Notes: a model not told the origin generated them from the letters alone. 64,000 bases of DNA from GCA-2720865 sp047630275 (GCA_047630275.1 JBLHVN010000002.1:248001-312000); one strand, 5' to 3'. Positions 43,549 to 52,045 are shown, numbered from the stretch's first letter. Made by a program: numbers and translations.

Positions 43549-44511
43549 ATGAAATTATTTATTCTCATTCCCCTTCTTTTTTCAAACTTAGTCTTTGCAA
43601 CTGATATTGTGTTTATATCGGGGCAAGAGAGGCTTCAAGAAATTGAAAGATTTGAATTAAGATCAAGGGCCCTTGTTGAAGCTTTCAGTACAGGCGATAT
43701 GGTTGGTAACGGAGGCGGTCTCTTAGAGCAAAACTTCTACCAAGCTTATTACTTAGTTCAATCAGCTATAGAGAATTGTCTATATGATTCAATTTGTGGT
43801 TTAACTCCTAAGCAAGATGACCTCCTTAGAAAGATTAATCAAACCTTTATTTTAAAGATTGATCAAGACCTTCCCTTAATCTTTTTAAAAGAAGATCAAT
43901 CCGGTGGTTTTTTTAGTGAAGATGAAGAAAAAGAGACAAGGCTTGCTAAAACAGGTTATTCAGAGAAGTTTCCAATCTTTATCAATTCGACCCTAGCCTT
44001 AAGTATAAGTGAGAATATTCCTGCAATCATTGGTATCTTAATTCATGAATTAGGTCATCAGACAGGAGTTTTAAGCCATAGTATTCTTGATGAACTATCA
44101 ACTAAGGTAAGAGCACTCTATAGTGACAACTGGGTCGAAAGTAAGGTTCGCGTTGGGGGTAGGCTCTTGAATGCTAGGTTATTTTCTTCAAAGAATAATT
44201 TTACAACGGCAAGCTTAAGCCTCGTCTTTGATCAAAAGGTTAAAAGCTTAGATAGTTTAATAGCTAAAGAAGTTTCATGCCTTCCGGGAGAGAGTGTCTA
44301 CGGTTTTTATCTATCAAATGGAGCATGGCAAAGACCAATCTCAAGCCGAAGTAAATTTGAAATAAGCCTGCAATACTGGATAGACATCTATTGCCTTGAT
44401 AATGAGGGTACTATTTGGCCAATTCAAAGGGATCTAAAGCTAAAGTTTGAGTTCGAGAAATACTTAGACTTTATCTCTAAGCTTAAAAATGTTGAAGCCC
44501 AGGTTAACTAG
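43549..44511 (+). CDS. Exported protein with HExxH zinc motif
   Basis: This 320-residue protein has a signal peptide (cleavage after VFA, about residue 17). IGILIHELGHQTGVLSHSIL gives His166-Glu167-x-x-His170 with a further His177 and an acidic DEL (181-183), the layout of a zinc metallopeptidase; the HxxGxxxH spacing is one residue longer than the metzincin rule. GDMVGNGGGLLEQNFY is a block often seen in exported proteins of this phylum. The C-terminal 130 residues are beta-rich. It is cotranscribed with the TIGR02147 regulator (8-base gap). A protease is likely; the substrate is unknown. Confidence 0.7.
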   Translation: MKLFILIPLLFSNLVFATDIVFISGQERLQEIERFELRSRALVEAFSTGDMVGNGGGLLEQNFYQAYYLVQSAIENCLYDSICGLTPKQDDLLRKINQTFILKIDQDLPLIFLKEDQSGGFFSEDEEKETRLAKTGYSEKFPIFINSTLALSISENIPAIIGILIHELGHQTGVLSHSILDELSTKVRALYSDNWVESKVRVGGRLLNARLFSSKNNFTTASLSLVFDQKVKSLDSLIAKEVSCLPGESVYGFYLSNGAWQRPISSRSKFEISLQYWIDIYCLDNEGTIWPIQRDLKLKFEFEKYLDFISKLKNVEAQVN

Positions 44512-44512
44512 G

Positions 44513-45580
44513 CTAAGGACTAAGAAACTTTGAGGCCAGGTTAAAGCAGCTTGGTCCCTGAAACCGGTTTTCTTTCACAAAACTTGAGTACTTAACCACT
44601 CCTGCCATAATGGCGTCGCCATCTTTATTATGCATCATCTCCGGATGAAACTGAAAGGTTAGCCCAAGACCATTTTTAAACTGATAGCCTTCAACTACTC
44701 TATTAACACCAGTGCCTTCAACAGAGTTGATACTAACATCAGCTGTCCCTTCTCTGACAGCTTGATGATGATAGCTATAGATATCTACTTCATCCTTTCC
44801 CGTAAAGGCCCTTAATAAATTATCATCATCTTTAACGAGCTTAACTTTATGCCAGACATCCACATGCTCGTCTGTGACTCCTTCAGAAAAGATATCTTGA
44901 TGTAGCTTTCCGCCCTTTGCCACAAAACAGATCTGTGACCCCCTGCAAATTCCAAAGTAGACTCCTCTTTTTTTCTGAATATAAGTTTTGATCATCTTTA
45001 CTTCGGAGAGGTCTCTCGTTGGAACTATATTTACCGAATGAGTTACTTCTTCCCCATAAAGCTTAGGGTCAACATCATCTCCTCCCATACCAAAGAGAGA
45101 GTCAAAGCTTCTGGCCACTAGGTCTCTAAACTCTTGTGCCTGATTCTTATTTAGCGAAGCATCCACACTTATAGGAAGAAGATAGGCGACTCCTCCATTT
45201 TTGTTAATGGGGTTGAGAAAATTCCAGATTCGATAATACTTTGAAGTATAGTCATTGAACTGATTCGCTATTAATAAGAAGTTAGGTCTTGGGGATTCTT
45301 TTAGAGCATCAAGAGAGACCACTTCATAGGTGTTACCAGAGATCATCTTCCTTGTTACTTTATGCTTTTTCATGGCTTCATCTAAATCTTTGGTCTTATA
45401 CAAAGTGTTTCTATAGCGATCGATGGCCATTTGTGGAGTCTCGCCGTTTAAAACAGGCAGGATCATTCCGGGATGATTCTTTTGTGGCTTCCAGCTAATC
45501 AACCTTTCAATATCAGAAGCTAAACTAACTGTTAGTAAAAGGAGGCTGAGAATAAAGAATCTTAAAGCTGATCGAAGCAT
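44513..45580 (-). CDS. Exported class I glutamine-amidotransferase-like (peptidase C26 type) protein
   Basis: This 355-residue protein begins with a signal peptide (cleavage near SLA, about residue 21) and has the triad Cys212 (YFGICRGSQICFV), His312 and Glu314 (FQFHPEMM). GMGGDDVDPKLYGE and SYHHQAVREG match the gamma-glutamyl hydrolase/PuuD side of the class I GATase fold. Most such enzymes are cytoplasmic and act on gamma-glutamyl compounds, so a signal peptide plus an N-terminal extension of about 90 residues is unusual. It may cut gamma-glutamyl bonds in the periplasm. Stop codons of this gene and the HExxH gene are 1 base apart. Confidence 0.78.
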   Translation of the reverse strand: MLRSALRFFILSLLLLTVSLASDIERLISWKPQKNHPGMILPVLNGETPQMAIDRYRNTLYKTKDLDEAMKKHKVTRKMISGNTYEVVSLDALKESPRPNFLLIANQFNDYTSKYYRIWNFLNPINKNGGVAYLLPISVDASLNKNQAQEFRDLVARSFDSLFGMGGDDVDPKLYGEEVTHSVNIVPTRDLSEVKMIKTYIQKKRGVYFGICRGSQICFVAKGGKLHQDIFSEGVTDEHVDVWHKVKLVKDDDNLLRAFTGKDEVDIYSYHHQAVREGTADVSINSVEGTGVNRVVEGYQFKNGLGLTFQFHPEMMHNKDGDAIMAGVVKYSSFVKENRFQGPSCFNLASKFLSP

Positions 45581-45704
45581 AACTTCTAATCGGAATCCTT
45601 AGAGAAACATAAAGAGAAGCTAAAAGATCAAGTATTTATAACTACTCAATTTATAAGCGCAAAGATAAGATCTTATGAAGAGAAACTAAAAAAAGGACGG
45701 ATAG

Positions 45705-46088
45705 ATGAACAGTAAAGTTGCGACAGGCTCACGCTTATTATTAGGTCTTATTTTTCTCATCTTTGGATCTAACGGTCTAATGATGGTTATAACTGGATCT
45801 GGTTTTATCCCTATGCCACCTCCAAATCCTATGATGGCCGGTTTTTTTACTATCGCCTACCTCATGCCCTTAGTAAAAACCTTGCAAGTGATCTCAGCCC
45901 TCTTTCTTCTAAGCAATAAATTTGTGAACTTAGCCTTGGTTTTACTAACCCCAATTGTGGTTAATATCTTGGCCATTCATATTTTTATTGATCTAGCTGG
46001 TCTACCTATGGCCTTATTCTTAGTCATCCTTTTAGCACTTCAGTTTAAGCACCGCTGGAATGACTTTTCTGCACTCATAAAAAAATAA
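45705..46088 (+). CDS. DoxX family membrane protein
   Basis: This 127-residue protein has four hydrophobic segments and the DoxX pattern RLLLGLIFLIFGSNGL, PPPNPMMAGFFTIAYLMPL, LVLLTPIVVNI. DoxX-like proteins form redox-linked membrane complexes, but the role of this small form is unknown. AAGGACGG precedes the ATG. It ends at a stem-loop. Confidence 0.85.
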   Translation: MNSKVATGSRLLLGLIFLIFGSNGLMMVITGSGFIPMPPPNPMMAGFFTIAYLMPLVKTLQVISALFLLSNKFVNLALVLLTPIVVNILAIHIFIDLAGLPMALFLVILLALQFKHRWNDFSALIKK

Positions 46089-46095
46089 TTAAATA

Positions 46096-46123
46096 AGGTC
46101 CATCTGCAAGAAAAGATGGACCT
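46096..46123. terminator. Stem-loop between convergent genes
   Basis: The 9-bp perfect stem AGGTCCATC/GATGGACCT with a 10-base loop lies between the convergent DoxX and blc genes. It lacks a T-run on either side, so it may act with Rho or as a weak bidirectional terminator. Confidence 0.5.
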
Positions 46124-46131
46124 ACAATCAA

Positions 46132-46677
46132 CTAGTGAATAGTTTTAACGAGCTTACTTACATCAAATTTTAGCTTTCTAGCTTTCGCTACAAGTTCATT
46201 ATATCTTTCAGTATTTAATTTAGGATCACGGCTAAGAATCCAAAGATACTTTCTTGATTTATCTCCTACTAAAACCGAGTCATAGTTTTCATCTAAGTCG
46301 AGAATCCAATAGTTTCCTGAAAACAAAAAGAAACGAAACTCTCTAAGAAAGAACTGAACCTTTAACTTGGCATTGGTCTTCTTATTCTTCACCCAGGCAC
46401 GCCCTTGTGCTTGCTTAAGTTCTCCATCAGGACTACCAAGATTACATGAATTCAGAACCTTTAAGTCCCCATCATCGCGCATGGAATACTCGGCTTTCGT
46501 TGCCGTACAGCCCTTTTGAAACTTTTGAGGAAAGCTGGCTATCTCATACCAGGTCCCTAGGTACTTATCGATGCTAACGTATTCTACGGTTTCTAAAGGT
46601 GCTCTTCTTCCGGCAAAAGAATATTGGGCCGTACATAAAAAGATAACGAGGATTATTGCTTTCAACTTCTTCTCCAT
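46132..46677 (-). CDS. blc: Outer-envelope lipocalin Blc-like
   Basis: This 181-residue lipocalin has the family blocks DKYLGTWYEIASFPQKFQKGC, NSCNLG, GRAWV and FFLREFRFFLFSGNYWILDLD. Bacterial lipocalins bind lysophospholipids and are tied to envelope stress. The N-terminus is a Sec signal with no canonical lipobox at the right place (FLCTAQYSFAG), so it may be soluble rather than lipid-anchored. Full family length. Monocistronic. Confidence 0.93.
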   Translation of the reverse strand: MEKKLKAIILVIFLCTAQYSFAGRRAPLETVEYVSIDKYLGTWYEIASFPQKFQKGCTATKAEYSMRDDGDLKVLNSCNLGSPDGELKQAQGRAWVKNKKTNAKLKVQFFLREFRFFLFSGNYWILDLDENYDSVLVGDKSRKYLWILSRDPKLNTERYNELVAKARKLKFDVSKLVKTIH

Positions 46678-46874
46678 TATTTAAGTTCATTAGAGCTAGG
46701 TTAGCTTATTCTTGTGGATTATTAACGTAGACAGGTCTTAGACAGAAAAAGAGATTCAGGAGCAAAATAGCAAGAAAACGACAGGTTACGACTCGTTTTG
46801 TCATATCTTTATCTTAGACCAATTCTAAAAAACTGAGTTAAAATAAGGACATAACTATTTAAAGGGAAAGCATT

Positions 46875-48023
46875 ATGCTCAAAGATATCTTAACAACCGA
46901 CCTTGAGTATTTAGCCATTTTCTCCTTAGTTCTCATCCTTCCTAAAATAATTCAAAGAATTAAGATTCCTTCGGGAATCACGGCACTGTGTATTGGTATC
47001 GGAATCTCTATCTTAGATCCGGCTTTAAAGAATGATCAATTGTTTCGTTTTCTTTCACAAATAGGAATCACCTCGTTATTTTTATTTGCCGGTCTTGAAG
47101 TTGATTATGATGAATTAAAAGAAGACCGAGTCTATCTTAGTAAGTACCTCGTTAAGTTCTCTGCTGCCTTAATTGTGATAACCATGGTGGTCATGAAGAC
47201 CTTAGATTTAAGTTTACAGAACTCTTTTATCCTTTCCCTAGGTATCTTTACCCCTTCAGCAGGGTTTATTCTAAATTCTTTGCATTCCTTTGATATCTCT
47301 GAAGATCAAGAATACTGGGTAAGATCAAAGGCCATCAGTAAAGAGGTCCTCTCAATTGTGCTTCTCTTTTTGGCCCTCCAAGGAAGTGATCCAAAGGCTC
47401 TTCTTATATCCTTTAGCTTTTTTGTAAGCCTCTTTCTTGTTCTGCCTTATATTTTTAACCTCTTCTTTAAGTTTATCTCTCCTTACGCCCCAAACTCAGA
47501 GATCCCTTTTCTCATAACCCTGTCGTTAATTTCAGGGGTTTTATCAAAAGAACTAGGAGCCTATTATCTTATTGGCGCTTTTATAGTTGGGCTGGTTGGT
47601 TCACGGTTTAAAAGGAAGATCTTTAAAGAGGGTGAGGAAGTCCTCTTTAGATCCCTGTCAGGTTTCTTTAGTGTCTTTCTTCCTTTTTACTTTTTCAAAG
47701 CAGGGCTTGGCCTAACAATTGGTAACTTTACTTTAGAAGCAGCTGCCATAGGCGTTGTCATTGCTATTATCTTTGTTCCTTTAAGAATTTTTCTTATCAA
47801 TTATAGCTTAAAGACTTTTATTTCTGAATTTAGGATGAATATCTACAAGATCTCTCTTTCATTAATGCCGACTCTCGTCTTTGGATTGGTGATTGCAAAT
47901 ATCCTCCTAGAAAGAAAGATGGTAAGCTCCCCCATTATTTATGGTCTAATTGTCTATACTCTCTTAACGAGCCTTCTCCCTACGGTCTTCTTCTTCTTTA
48001 ATAAGGAAAAGGCCTTAAGCTAA
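46875..48023 (+). CDS. Cation:proton antiporter, CPA2 family
   Basis: This 382-residue integral membrane protein has about 12 helices and resembles Na+/H+ or K+/H+ exchangers (KefB/Nha type) without a regulatory RCK or TrkA-N domain. RIKIPSGITALCIGIGI, GITSLFLFAGLEVDYDEL and YYLIGAFIVGLVGS are family-like. The ion is not deducible. AAAGGGAAAG precedes the ATG. The stop overlaps the opposing methyltransferase stop by 4 bases. Confidence 0.88.
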   Translation: MLKDILTTDLEYLAIFSLVLILPKIIQRIKIPSGITALCIGIGISILDPALKNDQLFRFLSQIGITSLFLFAGLEVDYDELKEDRVYLSKYLVKFSAALIVITMVVMKTLDLSLQNSFILSLGIFTPSAGFILNSLHSFDISEDQEYWVRSKAISKEVLSIVLLFLALQGSDPKALLISFSFFVSLFLVLPYIFNLFFKFISPYAPNSEIPFLITLSLISGVLSKELGAYYLIGAFIVGLVGSRFKRKIFKEGEEVLFRSLSGFFSVFLPFYFFKAGLGLTIGNFTLEAAAIGVVIAIIFVPLRIFLINYSLKTFISEFRMNIYKISLSLMPTLVFGLVIANILLERKMVSSPIIYGLIVYTLLTSLLPTVFFFFNKEKALS

Positions 48024-48781
48024 GAGGTTTTCTTAGCGTAGCCTATATAGGAGAGAAGAGTAGATTTAGTAAAACTAAAGCTAAAGTCAGGATGAACTTC
48101 CCGTTTTAGAAGTGATTTCCAAAAAGAAAGTTCTCCAAAGTTCGGTCTGATACCCATCATATGAATGGTCTTTAGATTCGCTAACTTATTCATCTTATCT
48201 AATTCTTTAGGGGATATAAAAAGCCTTAAAATATGCATATGCTTAGGAGTCTTAGGTAAGAACCATTCAACTAATTTAATGATGACAAAGTAAGCTAGAA
48301 TATTTTTACTAAAAGTGTGAAAGAAAAAGATCCCATTAGGTTTGAGCACTCGGCTCGCTTCAGCTATTACCCGTTCAGGCTCTTCTACATGTTCTAAAAA
48401 ATCCATTGCACAAACAGCATCAAACTGATTGTCTTCAAAGGGAAGTTCATAGGCATTGGCATACTGATAGTTCGCAGTTTTAGTGGAGTCATACTTACGA
48501 GCGATCTTCAAGCTCTCTTCAGACATATCAATCCCACTAACCTCATGATTATTCAGGGCCATGGCATTACTTAGAAAGCCAGCGCCGCAACCTATATCTA
48601 AGACCTTCTTAGGTCCATCGCCTAATTCTTTCTTTATTGTCTCAAGAACCCACGGATTCTTTAGTTTACTCTCCGCTCTAAGAAGAGCAATCGGATCGTC
48701 ATTAGCAATTAACCAATCTTCTCCGAGATGGTGGTAGTAGTCGTTGTTGACTGGTGTTTTGCCTGAAAGAGTTTTTTCCAC
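48020..48781 (-). CDS. SAM-dependent methyltransferase, UbiG-like, in type III PKS operon
   Basis: This 253-residue class I methyltransferase has motif I VLDIGCGAGFLSNAMAL, the acidic GIDMSEESL, motif II-like FDAVCAMDFLEHVEEP and motif III VLKPNGIFFFHTF. N-terminal YYHHLGEDWLIANDDPIALL and the lack of a membrane domain resemble UbiG O-methyltransferases. The start is GTG at 48781, set by TTGGAG 6 bases upstream, a better choice than the in-frame TTG at 48793. Its start lies inside the previous gene (overlap 73 bases). As the last gene of the operon it would methylate the polyketide product, which is inference. Confidence 0.85.
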   Translation of the reverse strand: MEKTLSGKTPVNNDYYHHLGEDWLIANDDPIALLRAESKLKNPWVLETIKKELGDGPKKVLDIGCGAGFLSNAMALNNHEVSGIDMSEESLKIARKYDSTKTANYQYANAYELPFEDNQFDAVCAMDFLEHVEEPERVIAEASRVLKPNGIFFFHTFSKNILAYFVIIKLVEWFLPKTPKHMHILRLFISPKELDKMNKLANLKTIHMMGIRPNFGELSFWKSLLKREVHPDFSFSFTKSTLLSYIGYAKKTS

Positions 48782-49251
48782 GGAATGCTCCAATATAGTA
48801 TTTGGTAGATTAAGAATATGATTGTGATGATAAACTGCCCTTTAATTATGCTTTGAAAGAGCTGATGCTCTCCAGAGAATAAGAGGTTTGTTGTCACTGA
48901 TTCAAACCAATAAAGAGATAAAACAAATAAGGTAATGGGGTGAATGACGAAGAGAACTGAGTGAAGCCATTGCTCAGAGGCAAGGGATTTTTCATGATGA
49001 ATGAATTCATCTTTAGTTATAAATAAGCATGAAAATAAAGCAAGCCCTATATAGATAAGTATATTGGACTTAGTTGGTTCAAAAAATAAAACAAATGAAA
49101 AACAGGCTAAGACCGTCAGAGTATCAAGAGGATGACCTAACCTCTCCCAAAGAGGTAATCCCCTCTTGTGATGAAAATAAAATTCATCAAAGAAAGTCGC
49201 CCCTGCTTGAAGGATAAAAGGGAAAATGAGCAGGAGTAAACCTAGGCTCAT
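48709..49251 (-). CDS. His-rich membrane protein of unknown function in type III PKS operon
   Basis: This 180-residue protein has four to five hydrophobic segments. Conserved-looking polar residues line them: EFYFHHKRGLPLWERLGHPLD (about 24-44), TKDEFIHHE (about 79-87) and EQWLHSVLFVIHP (about 92-104). These acidic and His residues could bind metal in a membrane enzyme (hydroxylase or isomerase type), but I know no described activity. The start ATG overlaps the PKS stop by 4 bases (ATGA). The tail is Thr-rich and overlaps the next gene. Confidence 0.75.
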   Translation of the reverse strand: MSLGLLLLIFPFILQAGATFFDEFYFHHKRGLPLWERLGHPLDTLTVLACFSFVLFFEPTKSNILIYIGLALFSCLFITKDEFIHHEKSLASEQWLHSVLFVIHPITLFVLSLYWFESVTTNLLFSGEHQLFQSIIKGQFIITIIFLIYQILYWSIPWKKLFQAKHQSTTTTTTISEKIG

Positions 49252-50348
49252 ACTTTTTCTCCAATAAACCCAGCCACAGTAAGGCCCGGGCCAAAGGCAA
49301 CACTAAAGATCTTAGTCCCTTTAGCTATTTTATCATCTTCTATGATTCTTTTCCAAACATGTGGAAGAGTCGCAGAAGACATATTTCCTCTATCTTTTAA
49401 AACAGCATTTGAATAAGAGACCTGCTCGTCAGTTAGCTCAAGAAGGGTCATAATCTGATCAATAATCTTTGGTCCACCTGGATGAATAGCAAAGATCGTT
49501 GAATCTTTCTCTTTTTCATAATCAAGACCACAGCTTTTAAAAAGCTCTTTCGTATAGTTCTTTATATTGTCTTTAATAATTCTTGGAACCGTTCTATGTA
49601 GGGTCATCTCAAGATTATTCTCTCCAAACCCCCAAGTCATAGCCTCTTCAGAGCCAGGGATGATCGTTTCTTTCATTTTGATAACATTGATTCCATTACC
49701 TTTAAAAGTATTAAGATCAGCGCAAGGGTCTACTGAGTACTTGATAGCTCCATCAGCAAATAAAGTCTGGACAACGGTTTGCTCTGGAGATTGTGCCGTC
49801 ACGTTAAAATGATTAGAGCAAATTTCAGTGTGAACAATATCCACTCGTTTCTTATCAGTCATGCCCTTGGCAACCTTTATGGCAGGCATGGCGGCGTAAC
49901 AACCCATATGATAGAGATGGGTAATTCCTGTAATATCAGACCATTCATTCTTCGGAATGATTTTCTGGCCTGCGCTTGGTGAAACATAGCCCGTGCAAGT
50001 GACATGAAGAATTTCTTCTGGGGTATCAGTCTTATCTTCAAAGAAAGAATCAAAGACCTTATCAACAGTTCGTTGAAAGAATTCAGATCTTTCTCGAAGG
50101 CTAGGTGAAAAATTATTTTCAATAGTAAAGAGTTCATTGTTCATGACGTCTAAATTTCCAAAGTCTCTACAAAAGAAAGACCTTTTTGAGATCTTATCTT
50201 CTTTTACCGAAAATCTTTGAACGATCCTCTCATCAAAGGTCTTAGGGGTAGCAATGGATTGAACCTTTGCCATCCAATGAGAGACTTCATCTTGAGCGAC
50301 TTCGTTTGAGGGCTGATGAATCTTGAAGTCTGAAATAATTGTTGCCAT
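49248..50348 (-). CDS. Type III polyketide synthase (chalcone/stilbene synthase family)
   Basis: This 366-residue homodimeric condensing enzyme extends acyl-CoA starters with malonyl-CoA. The triad is Cys150 (THLYHMGCYAAMPAIKV), His289 (FAIHPGGPKIID) and Asn322 (DRGNMSSATLPHVW). Both halves of the thiolase fold are full length. Bacterial homologues make alkylresorcinols, alkylpyrones or naphthoquinone precursors from fatty acyl chains, so a phenolic lipid is likely. The gene lies 11 bases after the OhrR-like regulator and is coupled to the membrane protein by an ATGA overlap. Confidence 0.92.
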   Translation of the reverse strand: MATIISDFKIHQPSNEVAQDEVSHWMAKVQSIATPKTFDERIVQRFSVKEDKISKRSFFCRDFGNLDVMNNELFTIENNFSPSLRERSEFFQRTVDKVFDSFFEDKTDTPEEILHVTCTGYVSPSAGQKIIPKNEWSDITGITHLYHMGCYAAMPAIKVAKGMTDKKRVDIVHTEICSNHFNVTAQSPEQTVVQTLFADGAIKYSVDPCADLNTFKGNGINVIKMKETIIPGSEEAMTWGFGENNLEMTLHRTVPRIIKDNIKNYTKELFKSCGLDYEKEKDSTIFAIHPGGPKIIDQIMTLLELTDEQVSYSNAVLKDRGNMSSATLPHVWKRIIEDDKIAKGTKIFSVAFGPGLTVAGFIGEKV

Positions 50349-50359
50349 AATATTTGCCT

Positions 50360-50821
50360 TTAATTGAGTGTTTTAAATTCGTTAATTTTTTCATTTAGAT
50401 TTTCAAGAATCTTTGATACCCCGTCACGAACCTGGACGAACTCATCCATGCTCACTTTTAAGTTACAAAACATCTCCATAGGTAAATCACTGCACTTCTT
50501 CTCTAGGTTCTTACCTTTTCTTGTCAGTTTTACATTAACCTCTCTCTCATCTTCTAGAGAGCGAGCCCTCTCTAAGAGTTCATTGCCTTCTAGCCTTTTT
50601 AATAAAGGAGTCAAAGTTCCAGAGTCTAGGTGAAGCCTTTTTCCAAGGTCTTTAACTGTTAGTTTCTCGTTAGACTTCTCCCAAAGGAGAAGCATCACCA
50701 AGAATTGGGGATAAGTTAGCCCTAACTTTGTTAGATATGGCCTATACACTTGAGTCATGGCCCTAGAGGCTGAGTACAAGTTAAAACAAAGGGCGTCTTC
50801 AATCTTCACTTCAATAGTCAT
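50360..50821 (-). CDS. MarR-family redox regulator, OhrR-like
   Basis: This 153-residue regulator closely follows OhrR: ALCFNLYSASRAMTQVYRPY with the sensor Cys12 and partner tyrosines (Tyr16, Tyr26, Tyr29), GLTYPQFLVMLLLWE, and the winged helix LHLDSGTLTPLLKRLE with DEREVNVKLTRKG. OhrR is inactivated by organic hydroperoxides through this Cys. There is no ohr gene next to it; instead it is the first gene of the type III PKS operon (11-base gap). Regulation of that operon by peroxide or quinone is the natural inference. A divergent chrA lies beyond. Confidence 0.9.
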   Translation of the reverse strand: MTIEVKIEDALCFNLYSASRAMTQVYRPYLTKLGLTYPQFLVMLLLWEKSNEKLTVKDLGKRLHLDSGTLTPLLKRLEGNELLERARSLEDEREVNVKLTRKGKNLEKKCSDLPMEMFCNLKVSMDEFVQVRDGVSKILENLNEKINEFKTLN

Positions 50822-50876
50822 AAAAGCACCAAAAAGAGGTTTATTCCTCGGTTAGCGAGAAACTAGCACCACAATT

Positions 50877-50892
50877 AAGTTGCGCACAACCT
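50877..50892. promoter_or_regulatory. Imperfect dyad between the MarR operon and chrA
   Basis: AAGTTG-CGCA-CAACCT (5 of 6 pairs) lies in the 131-base divergent spacer, 55 bases before the OhrR-like gene's start codon. It could be the operator for the MarR protein. It is not an exact match to the known OhrR box. Confidence 0.35.
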
Positions 50893-50952
50893 AAATCGAC
50901 TTTCAGGTAAGCTTTCATTTACCTTGCCTAACTTTTGTCTTAATTTATAACT

Positions 50953-52020
50953 ATGAATATTACTGAAATCTTCAAATTGTTCTTTAAACTAGGGATAGTG
51001 GCCTTTGGGGGTCCTGCTGCTCATATTGCCATGATTCATAAAGAAGTGGTTCAAAATCGAAAATGGATGAGCGAAGATCATTTCTTAGACCTTGTAGGGG
51101 CCACTTCTCTTATTCCCGGTCCTAATTCTACAGAGATGGTCATTCACTGCGGTTATCAGCGAGGAGGAGTCCTTGGGCTTATTACGGCGGGAGTTTCCTT
51201 TATCTTTCCAGCTTGTTTATTAACAGGGATCTTAGCCTATCTTTATACCTTGGCCTATCAGATCCCTAATTATGAAGCCTATCTCATTGGAATAAAGCCC
51301 GTTGTTCTTATTCTTATCTTTCAGGCCTTGAGAGGTCTTTGGAAGAAGGCGATCAAGACCAATGAGTTAATCCTCGTTGCCTTACTTGTTTGTCTCTTAG
51401 GCTTTACAGGTATTGGTGAAGTCTTTGCTCTTTTTATCGGAGCTACGGTAGGTTTTATACTCTTAAAAGGAAAGGACCACTTTAGCCAAAATAGTATCGC
51501 CCTTCCGGCAATCTTTTGGGTCTTTACAAAGATAGGCTCAGTTCTCTTTGGAAGCGGCTATGTCTTAATCGCCTATCTTCAAGATGAGATCGTAGAAAAA
51601 AGGGCCTGGCTTACAAGCGCGCAAATTGCCGACGCTGTGGCCATAGGACAGTTCACTCCAGGACCGGTGCTCTCTACATCTACCTTCATAGGTTATCTAT
51701 TAAGTGGACCGTGGGGTGCGGTTGTAGCTTCAGTAGGTATCTTTCTTCCTTCGTTTATCTTTGTTCTTATCTTAAATCCCTTAATCCCAAAGATGAGAAA
51801 CTCTAAGAATTTCTCTCTCCTCTTAGACTCAGTAAACGCTGGGGCTATTGGTCTAATGGCCTATGCCCTATATCCCTTAGGAAAGATTTCTTTTTTTAAT
51901 CCTAAGGCCATCGTCATTTTTATCATTACGGCCCTTATCATTTGGAAGGTACCAAAAATGAGCTCGGTTAAGTTGGTTAGTTTAGGCCTAATCTTGGGTA
52001 TCTTTTCAACTTTCATTTAG
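50953..52020 (+). CDS. chrA: Chromate transporter ChrA
   Basis: This 355-residue integral membrane protein has two homologous ChrA halves of about six helices each, with FGGPAAHIAMIHKE and SLIPGPNSTEM in the first half and FGSGYVLIAYLQDEIVEKRAW and AIGQFTPGPV in the second. ChrA proteins export chromate by antiport. No chrB-like regulator is adjacent. The gene diverges from the MarR-led operon. Confidence 0.93.
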   Translation: MNITEIFKLFFKLGIVAFGGPAAHIAMIHKEVVQNRKWMSEDHFLDLVGATSLIPGPNSTEMVIHCGYQRGGVLGLITAGVSFIFPACLLTGILAYLYTLAYQIPNYEAYLIGIKPVVLILIFQALRGLWKKAIKTNELILVALLVCLLGFTGIGEVFALFIGATVGFILLKGKDHFSQNSIALPAIFWVFTKIGSVLFGSGYVLIAYLQDEIVEKRAWLTSAQIADAVAIGQFTPGPVLSTSTFIGYLLSGPWGAVVASVGIFLPSFIFVLILNPLIPKMRNSKNFSLLLDSVNAGAIGLMAYALYPLGKISFFNPKAIVIFIITALIIWKVPKMSSVKLVSLGLILGIFSTFI

Positions 52021-52045
52021 CTAAGCTATTGAAAAGGAGTTTTTA

